Shown here piece by piece: positions 1-8,361 of a stretch of DNA of 64,000 nucleotides (position 1 is its first letter; each line of letters begins with the position of its first letter). Below the pieces are notes generated by a model that saw only the letters and a list, made by a program, of their open reading frames with translations, was not told where the DNA came from and did not search any database. Source of the stretch: Halobacteriovorax marinus (GTDB lineage Bacteria > Bdellovibrionota > Bacteriovoracia > Bacteriovoracales > Bacteriovoracaceae); contig MAAO01000016.1 of NCBI GenBank assembly GCA_002163155.1, positions 293,598-357,597 on the forward strand, in the 5' to 3' direction. The position numbers and the translations under genes are program-made.

Positions 1-241
1 CAATTCTATCTTGTCCTGAAGAACTATAATGAGAGCGATAATCATGTATTAATACTTTAAAACCAAGTTTATCAAAATATTCTTCTTGAGGAGAAAAGTG
101 TGCTCGATTACAGACAAGTCCGTAATTGAAAACTATAACTTTATCGTTTTCTTTTAATTCTCCATTCTTAAAATTCGTAATATAAAATATACGAGTGCCG
201 TCAAATGAATAGTAGTATGCTGGAAATTCATTTTTCATCAT
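1..241 (-). CDS. Alpha/beta hydrolase, N-terminal part (runs off the window)
   Basis: This is the first ~80 codons of a minus-strand gene that continues past base 1. The translation begins MMKNEFPAYYYSFDG. It then shows a hydrophobic strand (VIVFNYGLV) where alpha/beta hydrolases carry the oxyanion-hole HG region, a helix, and GFKVLIHDYRSHYSSSGQ, which fits the family pattern G-x-x-V-x-x-x-D-x-R-G-H-G-x-S with the glycines replaced. The nucleophile elbow would lie beyond the edge, so catalysis cannot be judged. The start overlaps the end of the FHA gene by 14 bases (a second ATG lies at 238), indicating translational coupling at the tail of the minus-strand operon. The fold assignment is moderately sure and the substrate is unknown. 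Confidence 0.6.
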   Translation of the reverse strand, partial: MMKNEFPAYYYSFDGTRIFYITNFKNGELKENDKVIVFNYGLVCNRAHFSPQEEYFDKLGFKVLIHDYRSHYSSSGQDRI

Positions 242-653
242 ATTTAATCTTTTCAAGGTGAATAAATTCTTTTTCAATTAGAGATAATATCTCTTCTAAT
301 TCTGGTGATTCTTCAATTCTTTTTTTATAAAGGTTATCAATATCAGTAATAGGGTCGATATGATTATAGGAAAACTCTAGTACCGTAAAAGTAATGTTTG
401 AGAAGTTGACAACATCCCCTTTGGCGATGACTTTCTTTCCCGAAATTTTCTTACCGTTAACTTTATAAAAGTATCCAGCTCTTAAATTCTCAATATAGAG
501 TTTGTCTTTAGACAAGCTCATCTCGAGATTTTCACTCTTGGGATCTATTAAGGTACAACTATTTGAATGACCTATAGTTAGAATATTTCCTTTATAGGTG
601 TGGGAACCTAAAATATATGGAGTCGAAGAATCTGTTATTTCAAAGCAAATCAT
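228..653 (-). CDS. FHA-like domain protein
   Basis: This is a 141-residue cytoplasmic protein with no signal peptide. Residues about 20-95 have the beta-rich pattern of a forkhead-associated (phosphothreonine-binding) domain: LTIGHSNSCTLI resembles the family's GR-x-x-x-x-x-I strand, and NGKKISGKKVIAKGDVVNFSNITFTV resembles the NG...L..GD.I.....F core. The canonical arginine is replaced by histidine, so phosphopeptide binding is uncertain. The C-terminal 45 residues are charged and helical. It lies 28 bases downstream of recG and overlaps the next gene by 14 bases, so it is probably co-transcribed with both. The family call is by motif only. Confidence 0.5.
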   Translation of the reverse strand: MICFEITDSSTPYILGSHTYKGNILTIGHSNSCTLIDPKSENLEMSLSKDKLYIENLRAGYFYKVNGKKISGKKVIAKGDVVNFSNITFTVLEFSYNHIDPITDIDNLYKKRIEESPELEEILSLIEKEFIHLEKIKYDEK

Positions 654-681
654 ATAGATATTTTAACAAATATTTGGGAAG

Positions 682-2823
682 CTATACAGTAGAAAAAATT
701 TTAGCATCTTTTGCCAATTTCTTTACGAGATTGGATATTTTTGCATTGCCTTGCTCAATAAGGTTCGAAACATCTTCCTGAGCTAGTTCGAGCTCTTTTG
801 AGTTAAGAATAATATTAGCAATTCGCTTGGTGTTGATACTCCCTGATTGATCTTTGCCGAATAGGTCTCCCGCTCCACGAATTTTTAGGTCTTCTTCAGC
901 AATATGAAAGCCATCATTATGATTTTCAATGACTTTGAGGCGGTTCATACTTTCCCCAGAAAGGTTTTTTTCAGTGATTAGGAAGCAGAAACCAGGCTTC
1001 TCCCCTCTGCCTACACGTCCCCTAAGTTGGTGAAGCGAGCTTAAGCCAAATCTTTCGGGATTCATTATGGCGACAACTGTGGCATTTATCACATTAATTC
1101 CAACCTCAATGACGCTTGTAGCGACTAGGATGTTAATTTTATTAGCATTAAACTTAGCAAATATATCTGATTTTTCCTCTGTTTTCATTTGGCCGTGCAT
1201 GCCCGCAATTATCTTATTTGGAAAAAAATGTTCAAATCTTTTTCTGACATCATTTAGATTGAGAATGTCTTGGTTTGGACTCTCTGTTATGGCCGGAACT
1301 ACAATATAAACCTGTTCATCCATATTAATACGCGTGTTTACAAAGTTTAAAAATTTTCCAAAATTAGTAGGGTCTACAATTCTTGTCTTTGATCCTTTTC
1401 TTCCTTTGGGCATGCTATTTATTGTGGATATATTTAGATCTCCATATTGAGTAAGGCTCAAACTTCTAGGAATTGGTGTGGCTGTCATTATTAAACAGTG
1501 GCAACCTACACCTTTTGCAACAAGCTTTAGCCTTTGTTCCACTCCAAATTTGTGTTGCTCATCAATTATCGCGAGAGCAAGATTTTTAAATTGAACTGAG
1601 TCTTGGAAAAGAGAATGAGTACCTATTATGAATTTAATTTTTCCACTAGCAAGGCCATGTAGAATTTCTTTTTTTTCCTTTGTAGTTGTTGAGCCTAGTA
1701 AAAGGGCAATTGAAATGTCCAACTCTTTACAATATGTTTTAATTTCATTGAAATGCTGATAAGCCAACGACTCTGTAGGACACATTAGTGCTGTTTGAAA
1801 ACCATTTAAGCAAGTTATGGCCCCTGTACTAATGGCCACTGATGTTTTTCCACAACCAACATCTCCCTGAACTAGTCTCATCATAGGGTGATGTGATTTT
1901 AAATCTTCTAGTATTTCGTCATTAACTTTTGTTTGATCTTCAGTAAGTTGATAGGGGAAAAGTTTTAAAACCCTTTCTCTTAGCTCTAAAGGGGAGTTTA
2001 TGATTACACCATCTTTATCTCGAATCATTTTCTTTCTTAAATGAACTTTTATTTGTTCTTCAAAAAGTTCCTGATAAATTAGTCGGTCCCTTGCTCTCTC
2101 ATATAATTCTATATTCCAACTCTCTAAAAACTCTCTCTTTCCATGAATTGCTAGAAAAGACTCTCTAAGCCCTATATATTGTCTCTTTTCTAAGACTTCT
2201 TTTGGAATTACATCTTCAATATTTTCCCAAAGACTCATTGGAATTTTATCTATAATTTTTTTTATATTGGAAGTATTAACTCCATTTACGGTGGGGTACT
2301 GAATTTTTAAATTGGGAAGGAGACTAAGCACCTCTTCCTGTTTAGGGAGATCTAATTCATTAATTTCATGAAATTCTGGATTAACTATTTGTAATTTTTC
2401 TTGGTAAATTTGAACGTTACCAGTAAATTTAATAAAGCTAGCTTTTTGAAACTTTTCAGCCACTGAGCTATAAGCATTAAACCACTTTATTTCTAATATT
2501 TTAGAAGAAAATATATCTTGAACAATGACGGAAAGGTTTAATAGCTGTGCATGACCTTTTCCTCTACCCTTAAAGCTAGGTAGGGAACGTGTGGATAGTA
2601 CTTTTCCTACTCCAGAAAAGAAACAATCTTCATAGGCTTCGGTAAAATTCTTTATGACAGGTATTGGAAATACTCTTAAGGGAATGAGCCAAAGCAATGA
2701 TTCTAAAGTAGTGTAACCTGCTCCTATTAGTGCTTTGGCGCTCTTTGTAGGATCTTTTGGATAAAGATCCTCTATCTTTGAAGACCAATGAATATTAGAT
2801 ATATTCGAAGGACTCGACTTCAT
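682..2823 (-). CDS. recG: ATP-dependent DNA helicase RecG
   Basis: The 713-residue protein is a superfamily 2 helicase that remodels stalled forks and Holliday junctions. An N-terminal wedge/OB region precedes the motor. Walker A GDVGCGKT lies near residues 320-327, the DEQH box (IIDEQHKFGVEQR) near 421, motif III TATPIPRSL follows, and the C-terminal helicase domain carries QLRGRVGRG. Length and motif order are typical of RecG, and the GVEQR sequence after DEQH separates it from PriA and Mfd. The ATG at 2823 lies 29 bases inside greA in another frame, with an AAGG element upstream, so greA and recG are coupled. The assignment is secure. Confidence 0.95.
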   Translation of the reverse strand: MKSSPSNISNIHWSSKIEDLYPKDPTKSAKALIGAGYTTLESLLWLIPLRVFPIPVIKNFTEAYEDCFFSGVGKVLSTRSLPSFKGRGKGHAQLLNLSVIVQDIFSSKILEIKWFNAYSSVAEKFQKASFIKFTGNVQIYQEKLQIVNPEFHEINELDLPKQEEVLSLLPNLKIQYPTVNGVNTSNIKKIIDKIPMSLWENIEDVIPKEVLEKRQYIGLRESFLAIHGKREFLESWNIELYERARDRLIYQELFEEQIKVHLRKKMIRDKDGVIINSPLELRERVLKLFPYQLTEDQTKVNDEILEDLKSHHPMMRLVQGDVGCGKTSVAISTGAITCLNGFQTALMCPTESLAYQHFNEIKTYCKELDISIALLLGSTTTKEKKEILHGLASGKIKFIIGTHSLFQDSVQFKNLALAIIDEQHKFGVEQRLKLVAKGVGCHCLIMTATPIPRSLSLTQYGDLNISTINSMPKGRKGSKTRIVDPTNFGKFLNFVNTRINMDEQVYIVVPAITESPNQDILNLNDVRKRFEHFFPNKIIAGMHGQMKTEEKSDIFAKFNANKINILVATSVIEVGINVINATVVAIMNPERFGLSSLHQLRGRVGRGEKPGFCFLITEKNLSGESMNRLKVIENHNDGFHIAEEDLKIRGAGDLFGKDQSGSINTKRIANIILNSKELELAQEDVSNLIEQGNAKISNLVKKLAKDAKIFSTV

Positions 2824-3271
2824 ATTCTATATCGCCTTTTGGAGCTCTTACGATAACAGTGTCACCTTCTTCTCTTCCGATGATGGCTTTTCCAAGTGGA
2901 CTCTTGTAAGAAATTTTCCCAAGCTTTGAATTTGATTCTGTTTCTCCAACTATTTTGTAAGTTACTGTGTCATCTTTTTCGACATCAAGAAGTGTAACCG
3001 TTGCTCCAAAGACAACCTTTTCTGAATTAATAGTCGCAGGATCAATAACAACGGCATTAGCAATAACACCCTGAAGTTGCATGATTCTTCCTTCTTGGAC
3101 AGACTGCTTTTCTTTAGCTGAGTGGTATTCAGCATTTTCTTTTAAGTCTCCAAGATCTCGGGCCGTTGAAATAATAACTTTCAGCTCTTCTCTTTCGACC
3201 TTTATTAAATGATCTAGCTCTGCTTGAACCTTTTCGTATCCTTCTTTGGTTATTGGCATTTCATTATTCAT
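2795..3271 (-). CDS. greA: Transcription elongation factor GreA
   Basis: The protein has 158 residues, the usual GreA length. It stimulates transcript cleavage in backtracked RNA polymerase. The N-terminal coiled coil contains the tip acidic pair in ARDLGDLKENAEYHSAKEKQ, the GreA/GreB signature. The C-terminal half is FKBP-like, with SPLGKAIIGREEGDTVIVRAPKGDIEYEV. The ATG at 3271 has AAGGAT seven bases upstream, which favours it over the second in-frame ATG at 3259. It follows the zinc-ribbon gene by 11 bases and overlaps recG. Confidence 0.96.
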   Translation of the reverse strand: MNNEMPITKEGYEKVQAELDHLIKVEREELKVIISTARDLGDLKENAEYHSAKEKQSVQEGRIMQLQGVIANAVVIDPATINSEKVVFGATVTLLDVEKDDTVTYKIVGETESNSKLGKISYKSPLGKAIIGREEGDTVIVRAPKGDIEYEVESFEYI

Positions 3272-3282
3272 AATATCTATCC

Positions 3283-3585
3283 TTAACTTTTAAATAGTGA
3301 ATTCGCAGCATCTAGTAGATTATCTTTGCCATTTCCACCATTGCCTCCTCCGCCTTTTAGTACGAAGTAGTCACAAAAATTTGATTTTTCTTTTTCTAAT
3401 ATGCGATCCGCATTACTTTCTCGACATTCATTATAAGTCGATGTGTCATAGAATCCACACATCTTACAACAATGTAGACCTGCATAGCAATACGGGCATT
3501 CGTCACTTCTAAGTATCTTACTATTGGCTTCAAGATCAAGGGTCTTACCACACGCATGGCAGCAAAGTTCTTCCTTAATATTCAT
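3283..3585 (-). CDS. Small zinc-ribbon protein, CxxC-rich
   Basis: The 100-residue protein has cysteines in pairs (CCHAC, CPYC, CCKMC) followed by GFYDTSTYNECRESNADRILEKEKSNFCDYF. This is a conserved arrangement I associate with small delta-proteobacterial/Bdellovibrionota proteins of unknown function, probably binding zinc. The tail is glycine-rich (GGGGNGGNG). The ATG at 3585 is chosen because a GGAG element lies 8 bases upstream and the start overlaps the upstream stop by one base (TAATG). A TTG four codons earlier would swallow that element. It is translationally coupled to the signal-peptide gene and precedes greA by 11 bases. No function is claimed. Confidence 0.8.
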   Translation of the reverse strand: MNIKEELCCHACGKTLDLEANSKILRSDECPYCYAGLHCCKMCGFYDTSTYNECRESNADRILEKEKSNFCDYFVLKGGGGNGGNGKDNLLDAANSLFKS

Positions 3586-4091
3586 TAAAAGCTCCAATCT
3601 TTTTGAAAGTAAACAGTCTTATAGCTTGAATTTTTCTTTGTGTTAATTCTAGATTGATTAAAATCGATCCTGGGCAGGTTTCTCTTATTATATTCTAGAA
3701 TCGAATTGTTCAAATTCTTTTCATTTGCAGCTTCAATAGTTCGAGACATGAGAAAATTAACTAAAATAGCTGTAGCTCCACCTATTAACAGTGCTTGTTT
3801 ATTACTACCAGTTGAATTAACAAAGAAACTGCTAATAATCATAGTAGTTCCTACTGTTCCGAGAGCTGCTGAGTACCACTTTACTTTAGTACCGCCTTGG
3901 TACTTACTTAGTAACTGAGAAGCTTTCTTGTCTTTCTCGAGATAGAACCTTAGGCCCTCTCCTTTTTGAGTTGAGTTTGAATCAACCAGCACATCTTGGT
4001 GGTTGATTACTGCAGTTCTTGAACAAGTCTCTTGAGCAAGTAGAGGTTGTGTATAAAAGCTAAAAATAATGGCTAAAGCGAAATTCTTAAT
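3585..4091 (-). CDS. Exported/membrane protein of unknown function, apparent ATT start
   Basis: Read from ATT at 4091, the product is 168 residues. It begins (M)KNFALAIIFSFYTQPLLAQETC, a textbook signal peptide with likely cleavage after LLA. It then has two hydrophobic segments (SAALGTVGTTMIISSFFV and QALLIGGATAILVNFLM) and a basic C-terminus. Between the preceding in-frame TAA and the first conventional start (a GTG at 3992, which would delete the signal peptide) the frame contains no ATG, GTG, TTG or CTG. AAGGA lies seven bases before the ATT. It is the first gene of the operon leading to greA and recG. The family is not recognised; the product is probably periplasmic or inner-membrane. 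Confidence 0.65.
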   Translation of the reverse strand: MKNFALAIIFSFYTQPLLAQETCSRTAVINHQDVLVDSNSTQKGEGLRFYLEKDKKASQLLSKYQGGTKVKWYSAALGTVGTTMIISSFFVNSTGSNKQALLIGGATAILVNFLMSRTIEAANEKNLNNSILEYNKRNLPRIDFNQSRINTKKNSSYKTVYFQKDWSF

Positions 4092-4210
4092 TCTTTTGTC
4101 CTTGTAGTAGTACTTTAGAATAATATCTTAATTTGAGCGTTTTTTAAACCGTGAACAGCTGGATGCTTTTGCCTAATATTTGTGTACCGTGTAATGGTTT
4201 ATCATAAGTT

Positions 4211-5929
4211 ATGGATTTAATTAAAACAGGTATAGAAATTACTAAGACAATTCGTAATGTCTCAAGATTGAGAGAAATTGTCGCAATATTCGCAAGACAT
4301 GGATTCCAAGATTTTTTCTCAGGTGCCATCACTCAAATTATTCCGAATTTTGTTTTACCTAAAAGTAAAAGAAGTATTAAAGAGGAACTTGAAGAAAATG
4401 GTCAAAAAGACTGGGGCGAAATTTTAGGTCTTAGGCTTAGAAAGTGTTTCGAGGAATTGGGTCCGGCTTTTATAAAGTTTGGTCAACTATTATCCTCTAG
4501 GGAAGATATTTTTGATGAGTCATTCATCACTCAAATGAAACTACTTAGGGATCAGGTAAAACCAGTATCTTTTGACCAGGCTTCGAGAATTATAAATGAG
4601 AGTCTAGGTGAGCCCTGGAGTAATATTTTTTCAGAAATAGACCCTCATCCAATTGGAACAGCTTCAATAGGAGTTGTTTTCAAGGGAAAGCTCCATAATG
4701 GAACTAAAGTTGTTATAAAAGTACGAAGACCAAATATTGAAAAAGAAATGGTTACAGATTTTTCTATTATGAGTTTTGTGGCCACTCAAGTTGAGAAAGT
4801 AAGTGCAGAAATTAGATACTTAGGTATCTCAAGAATTGTTCATGATTTTTCTATCTCCCTGCAAAATGAACTTAATTTTAATATAGAGGCGTTGAATAGT
4901 GAAAAATTAGCCAAAAATCTAAAGGCTCACGGAGCAGATAATCTTTTCTATATACCTAAAATGTATAAAGAGTTTAGCTCAGAAAAAATGATTGTCATGG
5001 AGCAGCTCATTGGAACGCCTTTCAGTGAAGCTGAAGAGATAGAAGATAGTGTGGCTAAGATAACTCCTTTGCTGCAAGAAGGTCTAAAGATATTCATAAA
5101 AACTTTTCTAAGTGATGGCTTTTTTCATGCTGACTTACATGGTGGAAATTTCTTCTACTTAGAGAACGGTAAGATTGGACTAATTGATTTCGGTTTAATG
5201 GGTCATCTAAGTAAAAAGGGGCGAGAGAACTTTATTGCGATCATTTATTCTCTTTTAACTTTTAACTATGAAAACCTCGTATATGAATTTTTAGATGTTG
5301 CAGAGTATGAAAAGGTACCTGATGTAGATATTTTAATATCAGATATTAGAGATGTTCTGTCTCCATTTGTTGGTCTGACAGTTCAGCAAACAAACTTTAC
5401 CGAAGTTCTACGTTCAGTAATTTCAACTTTAAGAAAACATCAGATTTATCTCCCCAGAGAGTGGTTTATTGTCTTTAGAGCATTGATAACGCTTGATGGA
5501 GTTGGGAAAAATCTAAATATGGATATTGATCTCTTTTCTTTAATGGAAGAGGATATCTATAATATTGTTAAAGATAGTTTTAAAAAAGAAGACCTAATTG
5601 AGGAAGCAGTATGGCTGGGAAGAGATTTTCTTTCTGGTTCAAAAGTTATTCCAAGGCATATGAAGTGGTTCTTAAAAGATTGGGCGAGAAAAGGTTACGC
5701 TTTTGAAATAATTCATAAAGGTCATGAAAAACAATTTGATCAGGTAACAACTGCCATCATGTTTCTCAGTCATTCCCTACTAGCATCTGTATTTTTTGGA
5801 TCAGGTGTCTTTTTAATAGGGGATACTCTTGTTAAAACAGTATTTGATATTCCGACGGTAACCTATGTTCTATGGTTTCTAGCATTTGGATTAATGTTGA
5901 AAGGTTTTGCATTAGCGAGGAAAATTTAA
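4211..5929 (+). CDS. UbiB/ABC1/AarF-family atypical kinase
   Basis: The 572-residue protein belongs to the UbiB protein-kinase-like family, whose members support ubiquinone synthesis and lipid homeostasis. It has the family's invariant KxGQ (FIKFGQLLSSR, about 88-97), the ATP-binding lysine in VVIKVRRPN, the catalytic HADLHGGNF and the metal-binding IDFG. Two hydrophobic segments at the C-terminus (about residues 515-570) should anchor it in the membrane, as in UbiB. The ATG at 4211 is the first in frame and lies 119 bases from the divergent ATT-start gene, leaving room for promoters in both directions. It is a stand-alone unit; whether it serves quinone synthesis here is inference. Confidence 0.88.
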   Translation: MDLIKTGIEITKTIRNVSRLREIVAIFARHGFQDFFSGAITQIIPNFVLPKSKRSIKEELEENGQKDWGEILGLRLRKCFEELGPAFIKFGQLLSSREDIFDESFITQMKLLRDQVKPVSFDQASRIINESLGEPWSNIFSEIDPHPIGTASIGVVFKGKLHNGTKVVIKVRRPNIEKEMVTDFSIMSFVATQVEKVSAEIRYLGISRIVHDFSISLQNELNFNIEALNSEKLAKNLKAHGADNLFYIPKMYKEFSSEKMIVMEQLIGTPFSEAEEIEDSVAKITPLLQEGLKIFIKTFLSDGFFHADLHGGNFFYLENGKIGLIDFGLMGHLSKKGRENFIAIIYSLLTFNYENLVYEFLDVAEYEKVPDVDILISDIRDVLSPFVGLTVQQTNFTEVLRSVISTLRKHQIYLPREWFIVFRALITLDGVGKNLNMDIDLFSLMEEDIYNIVKDSFKKEDLIEEAVWLGRDFLSGSKVIPRHMKWFLKDWARKGYAFEIIHKGHEKQFDQVTTAIMFLSHSLLASVFFGSGVFLIGDTLVKTVFDIPTVTYVLWFLAFGLMLKGFALARKI

Positions 5930-5945
5930 CTTCTCGCTAAAGTTT

Positions 5946-6974
5946 CTAGATAGAATCTAAGCCATTGATAAAAAATGAAGGCATGAACTCTTGAAACTCA
6001 GTAATAGGGGTTGGACCCAAAAGTCCTGTTAAAAAATCTTGGATATTAAGCTTAAAGTCATTCTCATTATGAGAAATATTTATATCATCACCATCAATTG
6101 ATATAATCTGTAATTGATTTTTAGATAAATTTTCTAAGAAGGAATTAAGTAGAGGAACATTTCCTATTTTCAAAAATGCACCATAAAGAAGTTCTTTTTT
6201 GTGAAAAAGAGAATTGTATTTTTCTGGTAACCAAAGCTTAAAATCACTAAAACTTTCGATAACATCATTTTCAGTTTCTTTAGTGGCCACTAATTCGTGA
6301 ATAATACCCTCAAGGTCATTCCCCTTTCCCATAACTACGTAAGATACAATCTTATTGTCTTCTTCTTTATAGAATAGCTTTGCCGAAGAGATTTCTCTTA
6401 TCCCGGACCATAGGGACTCATCCCTCTTGAGCGTTAGTCGCGATTGGTTAGCGTAGAGAGTTTTAATTTGTTCGAATTTTTTCTCATCAATCTGTTTAAA
6501 GGAAGTTTCGCACCAATCAATGGGAAGACTTTCTTTTAAAAGTTGCTTCTTTCCTGTTTGTATAACACCGCCTGCTTCATAAAAGCCGTAACGATTGTAA
6601 AGAGCGCTTAGATCTGACCAAAGTAGCATTAAGCCACATTTATCTTTATATCTATCAAGAATGTCCGTAAAGAACTTCGAGAAATTTCCTTGTCCTTGAT
6701 AATTTTCAGAAATAGCAATACCACCAAGAAGAACAACTTCTAGTGATGTGTCTTTATATGTAAGAGTTCTCTTCTTAACTCCTATGTGTCCAACAACTTT
6801 ATCCTTATCAATAAGTATGTGGCAGTGATCATGATTAATAGGTGCCATTAAAGGATAGAAGTCTGTTAGGAAGTTTTGGTGTTTAGGATAATTGAAAGAC
6901 TTTTCTAATAAAGAGAGTGTCTCATTAAAGAAGTTTGGTGCTTTAGCTAATGTAGTTTGTATAAGTTTTGACAT
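5946..6974 (-). CDS. GNAT-family N-acetyltransferase
   Basis: The product is 342 residues. The N-terminal half has the GNAT fold: a strand with VVGHIGVKKRTL, then LEVVLLGGIAISENYQGQGNFSKFFTDIL, where YQGQGNFS is the acetyl-CoA pyrophosphate loop (Q/R-x-x-G-x-G/A), and then CGLMLLWSDLSALYNRYGFYEAGG, the typical ALYxRxGF strand. The C-terminal ~170 residues look like a second, weaker GNAT-like or sterol-carrier-like domain, as in Eis-type enzymes. The acceptor is unknown. It converges on the UbiB-like gene with 16 bases between stops and has no obvious operon partners. Confidence 0.8.
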   Translation of the reverse strand: MSKLIQTTLAKAPNFFNETLSLLEKSFNYPKHQNFLTDFYPLMAPINHDHCHILIDKDKVVGHIGVKKRTLTYKDTSLEVVLLGGIAISENYQGQGNFSKFFTDILDRYKDKCGLMLLWSDLSALYNRYGFYEAGGVIQTGKKQLLKESLPIDWCETSFKQIDEKKFEQIKTLYANQSRLTLKRDESLWSGIREISSAKLFYKEEDNKIVSYVVMGKGNDLEGIIHELVATKETENDVIESFSDFKLWLPEKYNSLFHKKELLYGAFLKIGNVPLLNSFLENLSKNQLQIISIDGDDINISHNENDFKLNIQDFLTGLLGPTPITEFQEFMPSFFINGLDSI

Positions 6975-7019
6975 TGCCTAATATTTTAACAGTCTAGAGA
7001 AAAAAAAATGAATATATTT

Positions 7020-7049
7020 TTGACATTTCTTCGAATAACCAATCAGAAT
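7020..7049 (+). promoter_or_regulatory. Candidate sigma70-type promoter for the first flagellin
   Basis: TTGACA at 7020-7025 is followed after 17-18 bases by TCAGAA/CAGAAT. The -35 is perfect and the -10 is poor. It would give a leader of about 190 bases before the flagellin start, containing a small CAGGT-AAGC-ACCTG hairpin at 7063-7076. I found no clear sigma28 (TAAA-N15-GCCGATAA) element in this gap; the nearest, a TAAA/GCCTA pair at 7082-7105, has the wrong spacing. Confidence 0.35.
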
Positions 7050-7248
7050 ACTCTGAGATGGTACAGGTAAGCACCTGAGTTTAAAGGTGATTGGAAAGGT
7101 TTGCCTAGTCTTAGAAGTGTATAAAAAGTTTTCACTTTTTTCTAAAGAAAGAAATGAGAACGTCGAAGAGAGTAGTGAAGGATGTGTCATGGATGACATA
7201 TCGATCAGTAAAAAAGATTTTACTGAATTCCACATCAAGGAGGATGAA

Positions 7249-8094
7249 ATGGGACTTCGCATAAATACGAACGTAGCTTCGTTAAACGCTCAGAGAAATT
7301 TGAGTAACACACGTCTAAATTTGAACAGGTCGCTAGAGAAACTATCATCTGGTCAAAGAATCAACAGAGCAGGCGACGATGCCGCTGGTCTCGCAATTTC
7401 AGAAAATCTTAAAGCACAAATTAGAGGTCTAGGCCAAGCAGAACGAAATGCTGAAGATGGTATTTCACTAGTTCAAATTGCTGAAGGTGCCTTAGGCGAA
7501 GTTTCAAACATTCTAATTCGTCTTAGAGAACTATCTGTCCAAGCAGCTTCTGATACTATTGGAGCTACTGAAAGAAAATTTCTAAATGTTGAATTTGAGC
7601 AATTAACTTCTGAAGTTGATCGTATTGCCAACTCAACAGAATTTAACCGAGTTCCATTATTAAATGGTACTGGTGCTGTATTTGATATCCAAATCGGAAC
7701 GAGAAATGACCCTATTAGTGATAGATTAACATTCGATGCTTCAAGCGCTGATGTTAACGTCGCAGCTCTTGGGCTAAACCTTGCTTCAGTTGCTGATAAG
7801 ATTTCTGCACAGAACTCACTATCATCAATTGACCAGGCTATTGTTTCAGTTTCAGGTATTAGAGCAGACTTTGGTGCTCTTCAAAATAGATTACAATCAA
7901 CAATTAACAACATTGCAGTAAGTATTGAGAACCTTTCCGCAGCGAACTCTCGAGTTAGAGATACAGATATCGCCGCAGAAACTGCTGAACTAACTAAGCA
8001 GAACATTCTCATGACAGCTGGTACATCGGTTTTAGCGCAAGCGAACTCAAGTACAAAGAATGCACTAAGCCTAATTCAAGCAGCAGCCCAGTAA
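7249..8094 (+). CDS. Flagellin
   Basis: The 281-residue flagellin is built almost entirely of the D0/D1 helices. The N-terminus is MGLRINTNVASLNAQRNL, followed by LEKLSSGQRINRAGDDAAGLAISENLKAQIRGL. The C-terminus has NRLQSTINNIAVSIENLSAANSRVRDTDIAAETAELTKQNIL and ends in a coiled tail. The hypervariable D2/D3 part is only about 70 residues. The frame is open 54 codons further upstream, but the conserved MGLRINTN start at 7249 has AAGGAGG five bases before it, so I use that. It is the first of two adjacent flagellins. Flagellin paralogs in tandem are usual in Bdellovibrio-like predators with complex, often sheathed filaments. Confidence 0.95.
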   Translation: MGLRINTNVASLNAQRNLSNTRLNLNRSLEKLSSGQRINRAGDDAAGLAISENLKAQIRGLGQAERNAEDGISLVQIAEGALGEVSNILIRLRELSVQAASDTIGATERKFLNVEFEQLTSEVDRIANSTEFNRVPLLNGTGAVFDIQIGTRNDPISDRLTFDASSADVNVAALGLNLASVADKISAQNSLSSIDQAIVSVSGIRADFGALQNRLQSTINNIAVSIENLSAANSRVRDTDIAAETAELTKQNILMTAGTSVLAQANSSTKNALSLIQAAAQ

Positions 8095-8146
8095 ACCTAG
8101 GCAGCTAAGAAACTTGAATTAACTTTGAATTACAACTTTGTATTAG

Positions 8147-8359
8147 GAGGACCTATGTCAGGACCAAGCGGATAAGAGTTTTAAAGTAATTGATTTCCTG
8201 CAAGATTCAATTGCTATTACATAAGAATACAAAAGAACAATTTATAAAGAACAAGTAATTGCAGAAGAACAAATGAAAAGAAAACTAACTATTAATAATT
8301 ATCTCGGACATGAAGTCCGTAGTATGCCACAGGAGGTTGCAGTGTTTGAAGGAGATTAA
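8147..8359 (+). pseudogene. Possible decayed short ORF in the inter-flagellin leader
   Basis: Between the flagellins one frame stays open from the TAG at 8144 to the TAA at 8357, except for one TAA at 8222. It reads EDLCQDQADKSFKVIDFLQDSIAIT, stop, EYKRTIYKEQVIAEEQ, then MKRKLTINNYLGHEVRSMPQEVAVFEGD. A strong AGGAGG at 8145-8150 precedes an ATG at 8155 that is one frame off and gives only MSGPSG. The downstream part has its own ATG at 8273 (28 codons) and stops two bases before the second flagellin. It may be a gene remnant, a regulatory leader ORF, or chance. A 5-bp hairpin with loop ATGAA lies at 8305-8319. Confidence 0.25.
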
Positions 8360-8361
8360 TC

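Noticed and set aside
7020..7110. Sigma28 promoter for flagellin
   Set aside because: The nearest TAAA...GCC pair has the wrong spacing and a poor -10.
6975..7248. c-di-GMP (GEMM) riboswitch before the flagellin
   Set aside because: The conserved GEMM core sequences are absent; only a 5-bp hairpin is seen.
7087..7248. 54-residue N-terminal extension of the first flagellin
   Set aside because: All flagellins begin near MxLRINTN, and a strong ribosome site directly precedes that ATG.
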